Position numbers and translations under genes: made by a program. A stretch of DNA of 64,000 nt from NCBI RefSeq assembly GCF_026914265.1, contig NC_069134.1, forward strand, positions 12,815,758 through 12,879,757. The letters are read 5' to 3'. The DNA comes from Mya arenaria (lineage: Eukaryota; Mollusca; Bivalvia; Myida; Myidae). Below, one piece after another: positions 35,130-47,369 of the stretch (positions within the stretch are counted from its first letter, which is position 1; every line of letters starts with the position of its first letter). The notes under the pieces are model-generated. The model saw nothing but the letters and a program-made list of their open reading frames with translations, did not search any database and was not told the DNA's origin.

Positions 35130-36350
35130 TTAACACTCGGATTTCTTTCCGGAGAGAATTTCTTCAAGTGAAGTAAAGCCAAATCTTTGCGGGGCTCTTG
35201 TTTCCTTTACATGCTCACCAGTCACTTTGCCATCAACAAGGTAATTCTTTTTTAATTTTTCCTGTCCCCAACCGATCAGCATGTCGCATGAAGGAGTCTC
35301 TACTCCGAGAATTTCAGCAATACCTTTAACTACCAACATGCCACACGGAATGTCCTCTGACAGGTATCTGCATGTTAAATCCGGCTTGAACTTCGATCTG
35401 TCCTTCTGCATGATGTGTTTAACACCTTTGTATACGCTGTTCGTCGTAATCGCTTTCAGAAGACTTGAACCGTCTTCTATTTCTCCCTCGTAGAATTTTA
35501 GTATCCAGTTAATAATATCTGGAAGTTCAGTTAGGTCTATCTCTGGTTTTTGACCAGTTATAGCATGGGCAACACTTTGATATTCCTTGCTGCAACTCTC
35601 AATAAGATCGGCCGTAGACTCGTCCACTCCCTCATAAAACAAAGGCTCTGTATCCATGTACTTCCCATCCCAATCCTTCCATCTACCGTACATAATCGCT
35701 GGATGCATAAAAGAGTAGGACGTAAAAAGTACCTCTAGGAAGTGGCGAACTTGTTTCAACATTGGAACGTTACCGACGACCATTTGAAGACTCATCAGCG
35801 CGGGTTTCCTTGGGATGGCCTTGCCCCTTAAAATAGATCCATCCAGAGACTTTGACGTTCTCGTCACCTCAACTTTCTTTCCGTATTCGGTGACCTCACA
35901 AACCCAAGGCGACATCTCAAAAGACATAACAGTAACTTGCTCCCGTAACTCATCACTTAGGTAACTTTTACAAAGATACTCAAAGCCGGCTTGTCCCGGG
36001 AATCCTATAAGTACGGTTTTCTTGTCAATGAGTCCAGCAATCGCTTTCATGTATTCTTCATGCGCGAAAGCAGCGACGGTAAATAGTACCATATCACTAC
36101 CCGGAACCACGTCTTTAGCTTCCTTTGATATCTGAGCTGGCTTAGCCTTGACGTCTCTTGAGACCCCGTTCGAACCATGAATGGTGAGGACCATGTCATC
36201 TTTCTCGATGGCTTTTGTCCACATCTCCGCCTCGTCTTTGTACATGGTAAGTACCGAAACCTCCATATCTGGATTGGAGGCGGCCAGTGCAGTTATGACA
36301 TGTGCGCTCTTCCCACCGCCGCAGACACAAACCTTGAGGGGCTTCGCCAT
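35130..36350 (-). CDS. opine dehydrogenase (octopine/tauropine-type), paralogue 1
   Basis: The 406-residue product belongs to the NAD-dependent opine dehydrogenases, cytosolic enzymes that condense pyruvate with an amino acid and reoxidise NADH during anoxia. The N-terminal Rossmann domain shows VCVCGGGKSAH (residues 7-17; the family usual is GGGNGAH). FTVAAFAH (90-97) and GFPGQAGFE (116-124) follow. The C-terminal domain has SFMHPAIMYGRW, whose His-216 matches the catalytic histidine of Pecten octopine dehydrogenase, and RYLSEDIPCGM with Arg-328, a likely substrate-carboxylate contact. Length and layout fit the family (about 400). I chose the Met at 36,350: the upstream frame to 36,476 is open but looks intronic, and TCTCGTTACAG directly before the ATG looks like a splice acceptor, so a 5' untranslated exon probably lies further upstream. 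The coding region has no intron. The amino-acid substrate cannot be told from sequence. Confidence 0.92.
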   Translation of the reverse strand: MAKPLKVCVCGGGKSAHVITALAASNPDMEVSVLTMYKDEAEMWTKAIEKDDMVLTIHGSNGVSRDVKAKPAQISKEAKDVVPGSDMVLFTVAAFAHEEYMKAIAGLIDKKTVLIGFPGQAGFEYLCKSYLSDELREQVTVMSFEMSPWVCEVTEYGKKVEVTRTSKSLDGSILRGKAIPRKPALMSLQMVVGNVPMLKQVRHFLEVLFTSYSFMHPAIMYGRWKDWDGKYMDTEPLFYEGVDESTADLIESCSKEYQSVAHAITGQKPEIDLTELPDIINWILKFYEGEIEDGSSLLKAITTNSVYKGVKHIMQKDRSKFKPDLTCRYLSEDIPCGMLVVKGIAEILGVETPSCDMLIGWGQEKLKKNYLVDGKVTGEHVKETRAPQRFGFTSLEEILSGKKSEC

Positions 36351-36623
36351 CTGTAACGAGAATGACTTCTTGAAAGTATATATAATTGCAGTTTTGGATA
36401 TGAGTGAAGTGTTAATAAGGACTTTGTGAGAGACTTGTCTTCCTACTATTAATCTAAACTCATATACTAAATGCAAACTTTCAACATCAAACTGTATAAC
36501 CTACTTAACTGATAAAGTAAGTTCTTGAATATTCTCATAAAAATGTGCATTTTAGAAAATAATGAAAATGTGATAGAAAAGGTCGACTTATAAAGCTTAA
36601 GCAAACAAGAAAAAAGATCTGTT

Positions 36624-37117
36624 TTAAGGGGACTGTGTCACAGATTGGCACCAAAAAAAGTTTTTTTTCTGTAACGAATCTCAGGACAATTATCTAATAG
36701 AATGTGTTACGCTTTGATATCATAACTTTAAAAAAATGTACCAAAATGTAAAAAAAATGTGTCGGAGACCGGGTTCGAACCCGCGTCGCCAAAATTGTAG
36801 TTCAGCGTCTTACTCACTGCGCTACCAATGCTTATTCTAATCGGGTGACATAATTAAGCTATACACCTACCTCGGTAATATCACGTGATAACACCGACTA
36901 GACAATCACGCATAAGGAATGTATTCTACCTGGTAGACATACCCAGTAATATTTTTGAATGGAAAAAAGAAATAACTGCTAAACTTAAATAAATTGTAAA
37001 CTATGTGGTACTTCAGTTAGTAAGTTTCAATGCATTGTACACATAGATGCCAAGTTTAAGTCAGTTTTCGACAAGTTTTCCCCGCTATTTTATCATACGT
37101 GAAGCAGCCCCTTTAAG
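36624..37117 (-). mobile_element. interspersed repeat with tRNA-like module and TTAA-type ends
   Basis: Read on the minus strand it starts TTAAAGGGGCTGCTTCACGT and ends ...CACAGTCCCCTTAA, so the ends are imperfect inverted repeats flanked by TTAA. About 280 bases in is a tRNA-like module (36,765-36,838) with an A-box-like TAGCGCAGTGAGTAAGACGC and a perfect B-box-like GGTTCGAACCC. A second copy in the opposite orientation lies at 41,972-42,425. It may be a tRNA-derived SINE, or a DNA-transposon derivative that has taken in a SINE head. No coding frame is present. Confidence 0.75.
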
Positions 37118-38797
37118 TGGTATGAAACATGCCTTTCGTTAAAGCTTTTGGTCAGCTTTTTACCAATGTTACTTTATTAAATCAAATATTAAAAACAAAT
37201 ACGGCTCTGGAAACAATATCTATATATAGTATGAATATTAACTTCACATGCAAGTAAGAATTTTCTAAATTTTCAGGCTGTATGCCGCTATACCTGTAGA
37301 CCTTTATAACCGTAAATCGGAATCTACCATCGGAAGATCGACATAACATTTTAACATTTGACGAATTAATGCGAGCACGAGCAAATCAACCCAAGCGCTG
37401 TTAGAACTGCGGTGGTCAACGACCTAATGACCATTACCAATCTGCTCTTATTAGCCAGCTACGGAGCTGCGTTCTGCATATTAAGTACCTTGCTAAAGGC
37501 AGCGCTGTTATGAATATTCATAATACGTTGATATATATCAACGAGTTACAAAACGCATTATAAAACGCAGAATACGCAGAGTTTCAAAATGAACGCGTAC
37601 TGAATCAAAATAAATACATAAATATATATGTGCCTTCATTTTGACCGCGGCCGGAAAACTAGACACTATGGGTTAAAAATGGAATCTTGATCGTATTGAA
37701 GGCGTAATTAAAAGCTCATTTGACGTAAGATATCAAACCAATGTTTTCAATTAAAAAATAATATTTAATTTATCCTATAATCAGTTCTATGGTGATTGTT
37801 ATTCATTCATTAGTATATTTTCTATGTTTTAAAAAGCCTAAAATCGACTCTTACATGACTTAGATTTTTGATAAAAATTGTTAGTATGCACTTACACAAA
37901 ATATATGGTAATGCATTAAACCATTTAATTGCGTACTAACATACTAATCTTTTTACCATTACTTATTGCATTCTCTACACTTTACCAATTAAAATCAAAG
38001 CGCCTAAAGCGGAAGACAGGCTTTCGGTCTGCTACAACTTGTGAGTAAAGTCATGTAATGCCAAATGGAACGGAAGTTTGTGAAGATTTATCAGTTTGTC
38101 TCAGTAATTTCAGCCCATAGTCTTGATCATGTTGCATATGCATATCTATAAACCACTGATATCAATATGTTCATATTGTAAACGACTGACATAGGTTTGT
38201 AAATTAAAAACGATTCAGTAATGTTTGAAATGTAGAGTATATATTACTAATGCCTAAATGCTTTATCCAGGGTAGTACATTGTTTATGAAACCAAAGCTC
38301 CACATAAGGTTTCATATGCAATTTAGTATTACTCCATACTTTAGTACTGTTTTAGGTATTACACATATTAAATAATAATTTCAAGTGCCTGATACTCCAT
38401 GGTTTTGATTTTATTGAGTATAAGCATAAATATATTTGCGAAGGACCTCATGAGCATGCATATACTATCTTTAAATGTTTATATTATCTTGTTTTACAAT
38501 TACAAGACTATACACACCAAACGTAAACAGCTGAAAGCCTTCCAACGCTTTAAGCGCATTGATTGTATAATGTTGTTTTAAACGCATATAATTGATGTTA
38601 TAACTAGAAATCAGCAGACGTAGGTCTTAGAATTAAAGTGTCACTTCAATTAAATTATACTGGTACTTGCAACAAAGAAACCTGGCATTTTATGAATGAG
38701 TGTCTGCGTCTAACTACCAATGCAGCAGTTTCCATTTTCCAAAATTAATACACTCTGTATGTCAGGAACAAAGCCAGGTAAAAGAATATGTGTGCTA

Positions 38798-39049
38798 TAT
38801 AGTGGCGTAGCTACATATAGGCCTTGTAGGCCTGGGCCTACAACTTTTTTAAAAAATGATAAAATTTTAATAACCCCCCAAAAGTTTGGTGTTTATTTAA
38901 ACTATGTGCTCGGTGTATTGCTTGATTTTATTGTAATCATTGCATATATATTTAAGTTTGTGTAATGTGCATATAAAATGGTTGTCACCTACATGTAGAA
39001 CCACCGGGCCTACAAGTGTCTTTAGGCCTAGCTACGTCCCTGCTATAAT
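38798..39049. mobile_element. small inverted-end repeat (MITE-like)
   Basis: The left end TATAGTGGCGTAGCTA and the right end TAGCTACGTCCCTGCTATA are imperfect complements, and the sub-terminal GGCCTTGTAGGCC / GGGCCTACAAG parts also pair. About 250 bp, with no coding content. The target duplication is not clear. A non-autonomous DNA element by structure. Confidence 0.6.
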
Positions 39050-41971
39050 TGATTGGTAACAGAATACAAGTACGAGTATGAAACATGCTATAATAGGAGT
39101 ATTTTGTATTACACCATAACATGAGATAACATGACGTAATAAACAAAGGCGATAATACAGGAAATGTACGGCTTGGTCCCGTTTCAGTAAGATATCTGAG
39201 TCGTAAAACTAACGCTGCTTAAGAGTGTTCAGGTATACCCGTAAAGCATGGGTGAATCAACCAAACACGCAGATAAAATATGGGCTCTGCATATTATCAA
39301 TCGGACAATACATAACGAATCGATGTATATCCATACATATATATATTGTATTATGAATAAATTGTTTGTACTTTATTAAACAGCACTTCTCCAACACTTC
39401 AAAATAAAACAGAAATAACAATATGTAACAATAGAGCTGAACTCTTACAGAATGACAGTTTTTTGTTTCTGAATAAGCTGATCTGGACATCAATGTCTTC
39501 AATTCAGTACTACTACATAACGTACACTATAACATATCTGAATTCATAGGAAAACTGCGGAAAAATGATTTTTCTAAAAGTGCTAGTAAAGCTTTTAGCC
39601 ATAAAACATCAATAATTGAACTCAAGTATGAAAAACCGCATTTTTATCGTTTTTCAGAAGTCTTATATCACAGACATTTACGCAAACTTTGGCTCATTCC
39701 AAGACAAAAATGAAGTTGTCAAAACGGTCGATCTGTGATAGTGCAGCTTTAAAATATAATCCTTAAGTTATTGGTTGAAAACAAATACATACATCGCAGT
39801 ACAACAGGCAATCAATGGGTAAAAAGGTAATTGCGCACGAAAGAGTGTACGAGCATTTTTTTGTCTGCCATGTTTTCCCTTATTTTCAAGTCATAATTCT
39901 TTACAAGTTCTTACAAATTGCTCATAAGGTATTTACATTCAATATTCATGTTTCTAAAACACACGAGTCATTACAAAGACTTACCTTTATGTAACGTTGC
40001 TAATATATCCTTCTCACTTTTGAAATATACACATGTCCGTAAATAAGTTCTAGAAGTTAACAATGTCAATGTCAAGTCATATCCATCCGCTTGTATAACG
40101 CTGGAAGTAGTTCCCCTGAAAAAGGAAAGGCAGCGCGTGCTTGCTATGTGGTGTCACGTTACATCAGTGTAGGCGTGCGAGCGGCTTGTACCTGGAAGTT
40201 TTGGTGAATCTCATTCTGGCTCATAGTATTAGGCATTTCTCGCCTGGAATGTAGGCTGTGGTTTTCATCCCTTTGAAATTTGACAAAAAATAGAAGCAAA
40301 TCTTTGATAGAATAATAATGCATTTGTCTCCTTTTGGGATTAATTTCCAATTGTCCTCTGGTTTTGATTTAATGTATTATTTCACCTTCTTTTCTGATAA
40401 ATTCCCACTCGTTAGATACACTCAACATAAAGCGGTGATATTATTAATTGAGAGTTAATGTAGAGATAAGAATTTACAAGCAGCACGACATATATGTGAT
40501 ATTTCATAGTCAATGGGTATCCAAATATCAAGTTTTATAATTAAGAATTTTTAACTTAATTTAAGTTAATATTACAATACAATACATCAAATTAAGGGTG
40601 AGGAAAGTATAACTACAGTGTACAAAACTAAAGTATACATTTATATATATTGAAGGTATGAAAACATGTGGTATGTTACTTTACTATACACCAAGGCGAT
40701 GTTTGGAAACAATGTTTGTTTACTTTCAGTAGTTGGCCTAATGAGCGTTACTACACACTACCTGAATTCATCACGAACCCAGGAACAATACCGATTCCAC
40801 TTGCACACCAGGTGAATTAACTGTCTAATTAACGTTCGTTTGCTGATTCCCCATCACTGACTGATGGAAGGGAGATAGATATATGAGATGGGTGAGATGG
40901 AGATGAGGGCATATGTTTTATTATCACAGCTATGAGGTCAGTAAGGACACTGACTAAAGCAGGCTTGTCAGTATCAAGTATATATAATTATAAAACGAAT
41001 AAGACTGAAACTGTTACTTATACCCAAGAACCACCGGACAGTCCGAGATTTATTGTACATCTGAACGAAATATATCCGCCTCATCATACGTTGCAAGATA
41101 TAAATCAAAGCACTCATAGGGCTGAACGGCTTGAGCGATGATTTGTTCTATCTGATATACAAAATAATTTATATGAATGAAAGCATGGCACACACCACCA
41201 CCTACCACAACCACCACCTTCCATTCAAATATCTCAAAAGGTTTTAATTTTAATGATGTTATCAAAACTAATTGATTCTGTGCATTCTAGAGTTGGAAAG
41301 GTCAAATAGTATAGTTAAACGGACAGAATAGGAAAAAGTGGCATTCAGATTCTACCACACACCTGTTCTTGTGTGTTATTATATTATGCCTACCAACTTC
41401 AATTTCAAGACAATTTGAGAACAGTTGTAGTGTTGATAATATTGGTTCTGTTCTGATTGTAGCTTAAACAAATTATTTACATATTTGACCAATTATTCGT
41501 AGCAATGTTGAATGTAAATAGAAATAATTAAAATGTTAATTAAACATAACCCTTACATACACAAGGGTGAATATTTATTGAACTTGCACAAAAATAAATA
41601 GCAATGCAGAGTAAAATGACCCAGCTTACGAAGAAGTTGGAATATTGACGTCAATATATGTTTGCAAAATCTGAGGTCTATATTAATGGGTTATGATATA
41701 CAGGATGAATTAATGTAGTTTTTCCATCTAACATACAATGCCACTGGGTATATTCGTCTTTTTAGCTGATTTCACTGCTAGAACAGTCATTAGGGAGAAA
41801 ATTAATTAAATTAATTATGTATTGTATATCTCAGTTTCCTTCACGGTAGTATCCTAATTATATAATTACCATGCAAACTAGTTCCAATGAGGTTAAACCC
41901 AGAACTGCCCTGAGTTTTCCAGTTGATAGGAGTAATCGCTCTCATTTCATTGTTTTATAAGTGTGTTTACT

Positions 41972-42425
41972 GTTAAAGGGGCTGTACTCCGTATGATGAA
42001 ATAGCGGAAAAAAGAGAAAATTGTCGAAAACTGACATATACTTGGTATCGATGTGTACAATGCATTGAAATTTACTAACTGAAGTACCACATAGTTTACA
42101 ATTAATTTATATTTCGCAGTTTTTTTCGACTTTTTTCATTATTTTTTTTTACTAGGTATGTCTACCTAGTAGAATTCATTCCTTATGCGTGATTGGCTAG
42201 TCGATGTTATTACGTGATATTACCAAGTTAGGCATATAGCTTAAATATTCCATCCATTTAGAATAAGCCTTCGTAGCACAGTGAATACAACACTGGACTG
42301 CAATTTTGGCGACCCCGGTTCGAACCCGGCTTCCGACTCGATTTTTTTTACATTTTGGTATTTTTTTAACCGTTATGATATCAAAGAGTGAAACATTTTA
42401 TTTAAGGAATGAATTGCGGGCTTGA
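41972..42425 (+). mobile_element. second copy of the tRNA-containing repeat, right end missing
   Basis: Starts TTAAAGGGGCTGTACTCCGT and follows the 36.6-kb copy (in reverse) through the tRNA-like module at 42,262-42,340 (B-box-like GGTTCGAACCC) and the T-rich tail ACATTTTGGTATTTTTTTAA. It stops matching after about 42,400 and lacks the CCCCTTAA end. It is clearly diverged from the other copy. Confidence 0.75.
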
Positions 42426-43067
42426 TATCATTATCGGGGTATGAACGCAATTGGGCTGTTCAAAGTGTGTGGAGTCCGCCACTCGTGAAAATATTTTTTC
42501 TGTGACCACTCGTGAAATAAAATACGATCTTACACTGAATTCAACAAATATCCTCTCTATCATTCACTTTGTAATAAAAACTGTATGTGAATCTGAATAC
42601 CACTTGTTTCCTTGCTGTTGTACAATAACATACGTTAAAAATGTAGCATAAAATATATCAATTAACATAAATTATCCGTTTTAGTCGAAACCAGTATATT
42701 ATTCTGAGAGTTTGATAAGTTCAAAAAATATAATCTATTTAGTGTAATGAAATACAGAAATAAAGAAACGTCGTGCATAAATCATATCAAATGAGTGGGT
42801 TGGCGCACGGTTTAATAACATCAAATTAATATAGATCTACACTTTAAAAATTACATACGCGTGATCATTTAGATGATATCCATTCAGTTATATACTCGTT
42901 ATAAATTTAATGGCTTAGAACCTCTATGAAGACTATCATTGAATTACTGCTGTAGAATACGCATAGAGAGAGAGGTAAGTCTTTGTGTTGTGTTTATCAG
43001 TACGAGTTACCCACCTCAGTATAGTTGACTTGATATACTACTTCTTCTGCTTCTAGCTTTTTTCAAT

Positions 43068-43290
43068 ATCTGAAGAATGCTTTGGCTCAGGGACCTCAAT
43101 CCTGGTAGTAAAATTGGTCATGACCTGCAGATGAACCAAATTAATTTTAAGGTCAGTGGATCAAAGGTCAAGTTGGTGGGACCTTAAGCTGAAAATAGGT
43201 TTTCGATCAAATTTTGAAGAACGCTTTGGCCAAGGGACATCAAACGTGGTAGTAACATTCGTTATGACCAGCAAATGAACTATAATTAAT
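43068..43290. repeat. tandem repeat, period 144 bp
   Basis: About one and a half copies. TGAAGAATGCTTTGGC at 43,073 and TGAAGAACGCTTTGGC at 43,217 begin matching stretches that include 'CAGGGACCTCAA' and 'TATGACC...ATGAAC'. No coding potential. Confidence 0.75.
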
Positions 43291-43918
43291 CGAAGAAACG
43301 ATTGCTTTGTATATTGAAAGACAAGTGTTTTAATTTCTTATGCATGTTCCTTTCCTTAAAACCCAAAGAAAGATTATACTTATCGGAGTGGAAAACTTTC
43401 GTTCCAAAAGACTCTAATGGCATTTTTTGTTGGTAATAACCTGGTTTTGGTTTTATATTGGTTTCACGAACAGTGTTTTTGTTGTGACAGTTTCAAATGA
43501 AATGAAAAACAGTTTTATCCATTATTTTACGAAAACCGAAACTTGTTTTTGAAACTTTTTTTGTTTTACACGCTTTAAACCATTGGAAATATCATGATTG
43601 TATCAAAGTTGAACCATCCTCCATTCAAGTTTACATTAGAATCCGAAGTCAACGCAACGATTTGTTGTTGTGCGGACTTCATCGTTTATGGCTATTTCAC
43701 ATTATCCTTTAGATATTATTCATGACGCTTGTTTGCACAATAAAGTGTTCATTAACGCAGACTGCTTTTTTAAAGGATCCGTTATTGTTAGAGTTTTCAG
43801 TTATACCCTCACACACTACCCGTCGTTGATAAGAATGACCTACAGATAACAATGCTACGACTATTTCAATACTAAATATGTATATATATGCCTTAGTACG
43901 TCTGCAATTATTCATAAC

Positions 43919-43990
43919 GACTCCGTGGCGCAACGGTAGCGCGTTTGACTCCAGATCAGAAGGTAGCGTGTTCGAATCACGTCGGGGTCA
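43919..43990 (+). tRNA. tRNA-Trp (CCA), variant copy
   Basis: A 72-nt cloverleaf with intact acceptor, D and T arms (TTCGAAT kept) and anticodon CCA. Two differences from the 32,216 copy are seen: the anticodon-stem base 28 is T instead of C, leaving a T-G wobble, and the variable loop reads AGGTA instead of AGGTT. Both are tolerable, so it is probably functional. TTTT follows within six bases. Its flanks do not match the tandem units, so it is a separately dispersed copy. Confidence 0.93.
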
Positions 43991-45449
43991 GATTATTTTG
44001 TTTAGTTACAAAAGAAGGGCAAATAAAACATGTATCTATATTAATATACATATATAGGAAACTATGTATGTATATATCTATAAATATATAGGATCTTCAT
44101 AGGAATATCAGTATGAAGATTAAGCTGAGAAATCTACAAAGGCATGTTTTAAAGCCTTTATTATTTATATTATTCTAAGACTTGAAAAAATAATTTTCTT
44201 TTCAGTTCAAGGGAATACATAAATAAAAGGGGAAATATATCAAATGTAACTTAATTGGGTAAACGAACCGCACTTAAAATTATTATACTGGATCATTTCC
44301 ATGAAACAATTGTTTTCAAATAAACTTAACAAGTCGTGTTTGTCAAAGCATGTTGCCTTAATGACGCATGCCATGTTATACAGGCTAAACAAGAACGACT
44401 ATACTCGATTATTCAAACGTCTCTGAGGTTGCGCGCGCGTCTGCTTGTTCTTGTACTGACTGTCGATCATACTGGTGGCACACAAAATTATCTCAGATGC
44501 ATGTTCTAAATCAGTCCGGCAATTCAATGGTTTTGTTAACTAATACGAATATACACCCATTACTGACGGTCGTTTGTTGTTCATACAGCATACACTCGTG
44601 GTAAAGGTTGGACTTCTGCTTCTATGCAAAACTACAAAGCCGTCCGTATAGGTATAGGTTGTAACTTTTTCTCTATATGAGTTCGGTTGATTTATCGATT
44701 TTGCTGCCTTTGGTCTATAGTAAAAGAATAAAATTAGTTTTACATAACTTGCCGTCATTTCAAGGCAATATATAAAATATATCTTGTTGCTTGGAGTCCC
44801 TTCACAATATTGAGTAGAAGAGTTTGGAATCAGCCATTGTAAAACACGCAGGGAGAAAAATCTTTGTGTCGTTTAAAGCAAAACGAGTCACCCATCTCAG
44901 TAAATTACTTGTTATGTTGTTGATGTGTTTTTTCCAAAACAATTTTATTGTTTACGGTGATTGTACGGTGATTGTACGGTGATTGTACATTTACTTTCAT
45001 CATAAACGTAGTTGCATTATTCGAAACAATTCACTAGTGATTGTAAGCGTACTGTTTATTTTCTGATATTTAGGGATGTTCGAAACGCCGTGCGTGAATA
45101 TATTTTTGTAATTATCAACATTTTATAAGCAGCAATACAAAGTCTATTTAAGATTTACTCATACGATCCGTTTGAGCCATTCAGTCAACGTCTGCATGGC
45201 GGGCTTGGTCTGCATTTATAAAGTAAACTTTTCCTTGGAAAGAAACCCCCCCCCATATTATTTGGATATTTATAATAAAAATATAGTAGCTTTAATAACT
45301 ATTACAAAAACATAGACGTGTAAAACATAAATCGTCGGAATCGATCTAATCACATAAAAGGATAACCATGACTCCATGACAGAATTCTTCTTTCGACTTG
45401 TGCTATAATCATTACACTATATTTCCAATTACAAGCCATCATATGTTTA

Positions 45450-45571
45450 AGAAATATAACACAGCACGTAGGGCTATATGACATTAACGCCTCGGTTCAT
45501 TCAGCTTCGGGGGCTGACTGGCCGGTCCTTTTTAATGCCATATGGCCCGAAGTCGTGTGTTATATTCCTTA
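45450..45571. repeat. palindromic element 1
   Basis: GAAATATAACACAGCACGTA near the left pairs imperfectly with TCGTGTGTTATATTCC near the right, and GGGCTATATGACATTAA pairs with AATGCCATATGGCCC. A hairpin with imperfect arms of about 40 bp around a GC-rich loop. Possibly part of the same element as the next palindrome. Confidence 0.65.
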
Positions 45572-45699
45572 TATTATACCGAACATTTTATACTTCCATT
45601 CAAATGTTTGATAGCGCATTTGATGTATTTTTTTGAACAAAGCAATTAATGTTTACTTGTGACTATTGTTCGCCGTTGTGAAAATCGCAAGTCGAACTC

Positions 45700-45791
45700 A
45701 CCATTTTTATGAATTCAGCGGTCCATATTATTTTTGGCGAGGTCCGGACCGGCCAAAAATATGATATGGACTGCTGACGTCATAAAACTGG
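45700..45791. repeat. palindromic element 2
   Basis: The arms GCGGTCCATATTATTTTTGG and CCAAAAATATGATATGGACT meet at GGTCCGGACC with essentially no loop. The pairing continues outward through GAATTCATAAAAATGG-like bases with mismatches, for about 45 bp per arm. Confidence 0.75.
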
Positions 45792-46127
45792 ATTTTTGAT
45801 TGAAAAACACTGATATACGGACCGATCGACTTTATATCTACATATAAGGGACACATTGATGTAAGGTATACTATTGTTAAATATCTAATAATGAACTTTG
45901 CCTACAATACTCTTATAAATGCTGCTTCCTCTAAATAGTGGACTAAGCTAATCTTTGATCGTTCAGACCTCATTCTTGGACTTTAGGTGCATTCTAATGT
46001 AAAGAACTTAAGGTAAATTAACAATTAATTCATTATTATGCATTGCGTTACGTTTTATTACCTGTATAAAAACATCAATCAATCAATCAATCAAAATATA
46101 GACTTAAGAGAAAAAATATATCACATC

Positions 46128-46199
46128 GACTCCGTGGCGCAACGGTAGCGCGTCTGACTCCAGATCAGAAGGTTGCGTTTTCGAATCACGTCGGGGTCA
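46128..46199 (+). tRNA. tRNA-Trp (CCA), T-stem altered, probably impaired
   Basis: A 72-nt cloverleaf with anticodon CCA and canonical acceptor, D and anticodon arms. In the T arm the base closing the stem (position 53, an almost invariant G pairing with C61) is T, giving GCGTT-TTCGAAT-CACGT. This also weakens the B box. A TTTT run follows four bases after the gene. It lies about 190 bases upstream of the DIRS-like element, but I see no sign that the element targeted it. The tRNA identity is certain; reduced function is inferred. Confidence 0.9.
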
Positions 46200-46386
46200 C
46201 ACTTTTCGTTAAGATTTGTTTAATGAAACAGTGTAACATATTATATGTATTTATTATTATTGCGGTATAGGATTATTAAAGTACTTTTAGGTATAGGTCT
46301 GGTTACTCGTGCGTAAATCAGGAGTTTTCCTCGTGCATTTACTGAACTGAATTGGTTATTCGACGCTCAGACGGGTAGATAAAACA

Positions 46387-47364
46387 TTGCAAAATTGTCA
46401 AATCTCGAGGTTTATTTTCTTAATCTTTGGTATTCACTTCGGGAAGATGTCATTTGACTCTGCGGGAATAAATGACCAAGATCAGCTTGAGTTTAGCCAT
46501 AGGCAGCTTTCGTCTATTTCCTTAGGCCAGTCTATCCAGCCGGAAGACCGTAGCAGGAGACCGGAAGTACAACGTGGCAAGGAGCCGGTTTGCACATCTC
46601 GTGGCAGAGACTCGGAGACCTTGAATGATAGAGACCCTGGAGCAAGCTACAGCGGAGATAAAGGTAGGCCTGGGCCCTCGGGGGATAGAGAAGGAGATTT
46701 GTTTGGAGCTTTTGATTTATTCAGATCTTATTTTGACACGAAACGTTCAACATTAAAACAAGAGCTAACGAGTACAAGTATCAAACAAAAGGAAAAAGAT
46801 AACATTCCTTATTTCAAGAATACCCCCTGCAAAATTCAGTTTCAGTTCAATACTGACATTTCAAACTTGTTACACTTTATCGTGGATTCTGACAGCCTTG
46901 ATTCAAATAAAGAAACAGCTAAAGAAGCGCTAAGGAAAATTAAACAGAGAAACAAACTTATTCGTTTGGCGGACAATTCCCCTGGGGGCTGGGCCACAGT
47001 CAAAGAATATGAAACCCCAGAATTGGGCTCTGATAGCGATGACGAGCGTAAAATCAAAAGGGCTGAAGCCAAGGCTGTCAGAAAACTTAAAAAGGGTAAT
47101 CCTACAAATGCTGATTCTCTTTCTTTTTTCCCTGATCGTATGGAGCGGAGGCCAGCACCAGCGGCAACCTTTGGATACCCGGGACGTTCTTCCGGTGCGG
47201 GGCCCATCTTCCCCTCACGGCCCATGGCTACGGGCATGCGGGATCTTTTTCGGACCTACAGTTCCTATCAGGACCAGTATCAACCCCAGCAACCTTATTC
47301 TAGAACGCCAGATAAAGTCATCTGTTTCGCATGTGGAAAGCGGGGTCACTTCCGGCGCGAGTGA
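46387..47364 (+). other. gag-like part of the DIRS-like element
   Basis: A basic and acidic, low-complexity protein of the sort encoded first in DIRS and PAT elements. It ends in a zinc-knuckle-like CFACGKRGHF. In the middle is a coiled, Lys/Glu-rich stretch, followed by a Pro/Arg-rich linker before the zinc knuckle. It presumably bound the element RNA. The likely start is at 46,447 (MSFDSAG) rather than 46,387. Confidence 0.75.
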
Positions 47365-47369
47365 GAGTG

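Larger units (their letters stand above)
36351..43918. other. intergenic region with dispersed small repeats
   Basis: About 7.6 kb without a supported gene. It holds two copies of the tRNA-containing repeat (36,624-37,117 and 41,972-42,425), an inverted-end element near 38.8 kb and a short tandem repeat near 43.1 kb. Elsewhere I see only AT-rich sequence. It presumably includes the promoter and 5' untranslated exon of the opine dehydrogenase gene just upstream of 36,350. Confidence 0.5.
43991..46127. other. intergenic, with palindromic elements
   Basis: No gene is supported. Contains three copies of an 11-bp unit (ACGGTGATTGT, 44,956-44,990), two hairpin-forming stretches at 45,450-45,571 and 45,700-45,791, and a short (CAAT)n run just before the next tRNA. 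Confidence 0.5.

Noticed and set aside
36351-36476. N-terminal extension of 42 residues on opine dehydrogenase 1
   Set aside because: A splice-acceptor-like TCTCGTTACAG ends right at the family-typical ATG, and the extension has no family similarity.
46128-46390. tRNA-Trp as the integration target of the DIRS-like element
   Set aside because: The element's left end was not found, no tRNA duplicate lies at its right end, and DIRS elements are not known to need tRNA targets. Other tRNA-Trp copies have no such neighbour.
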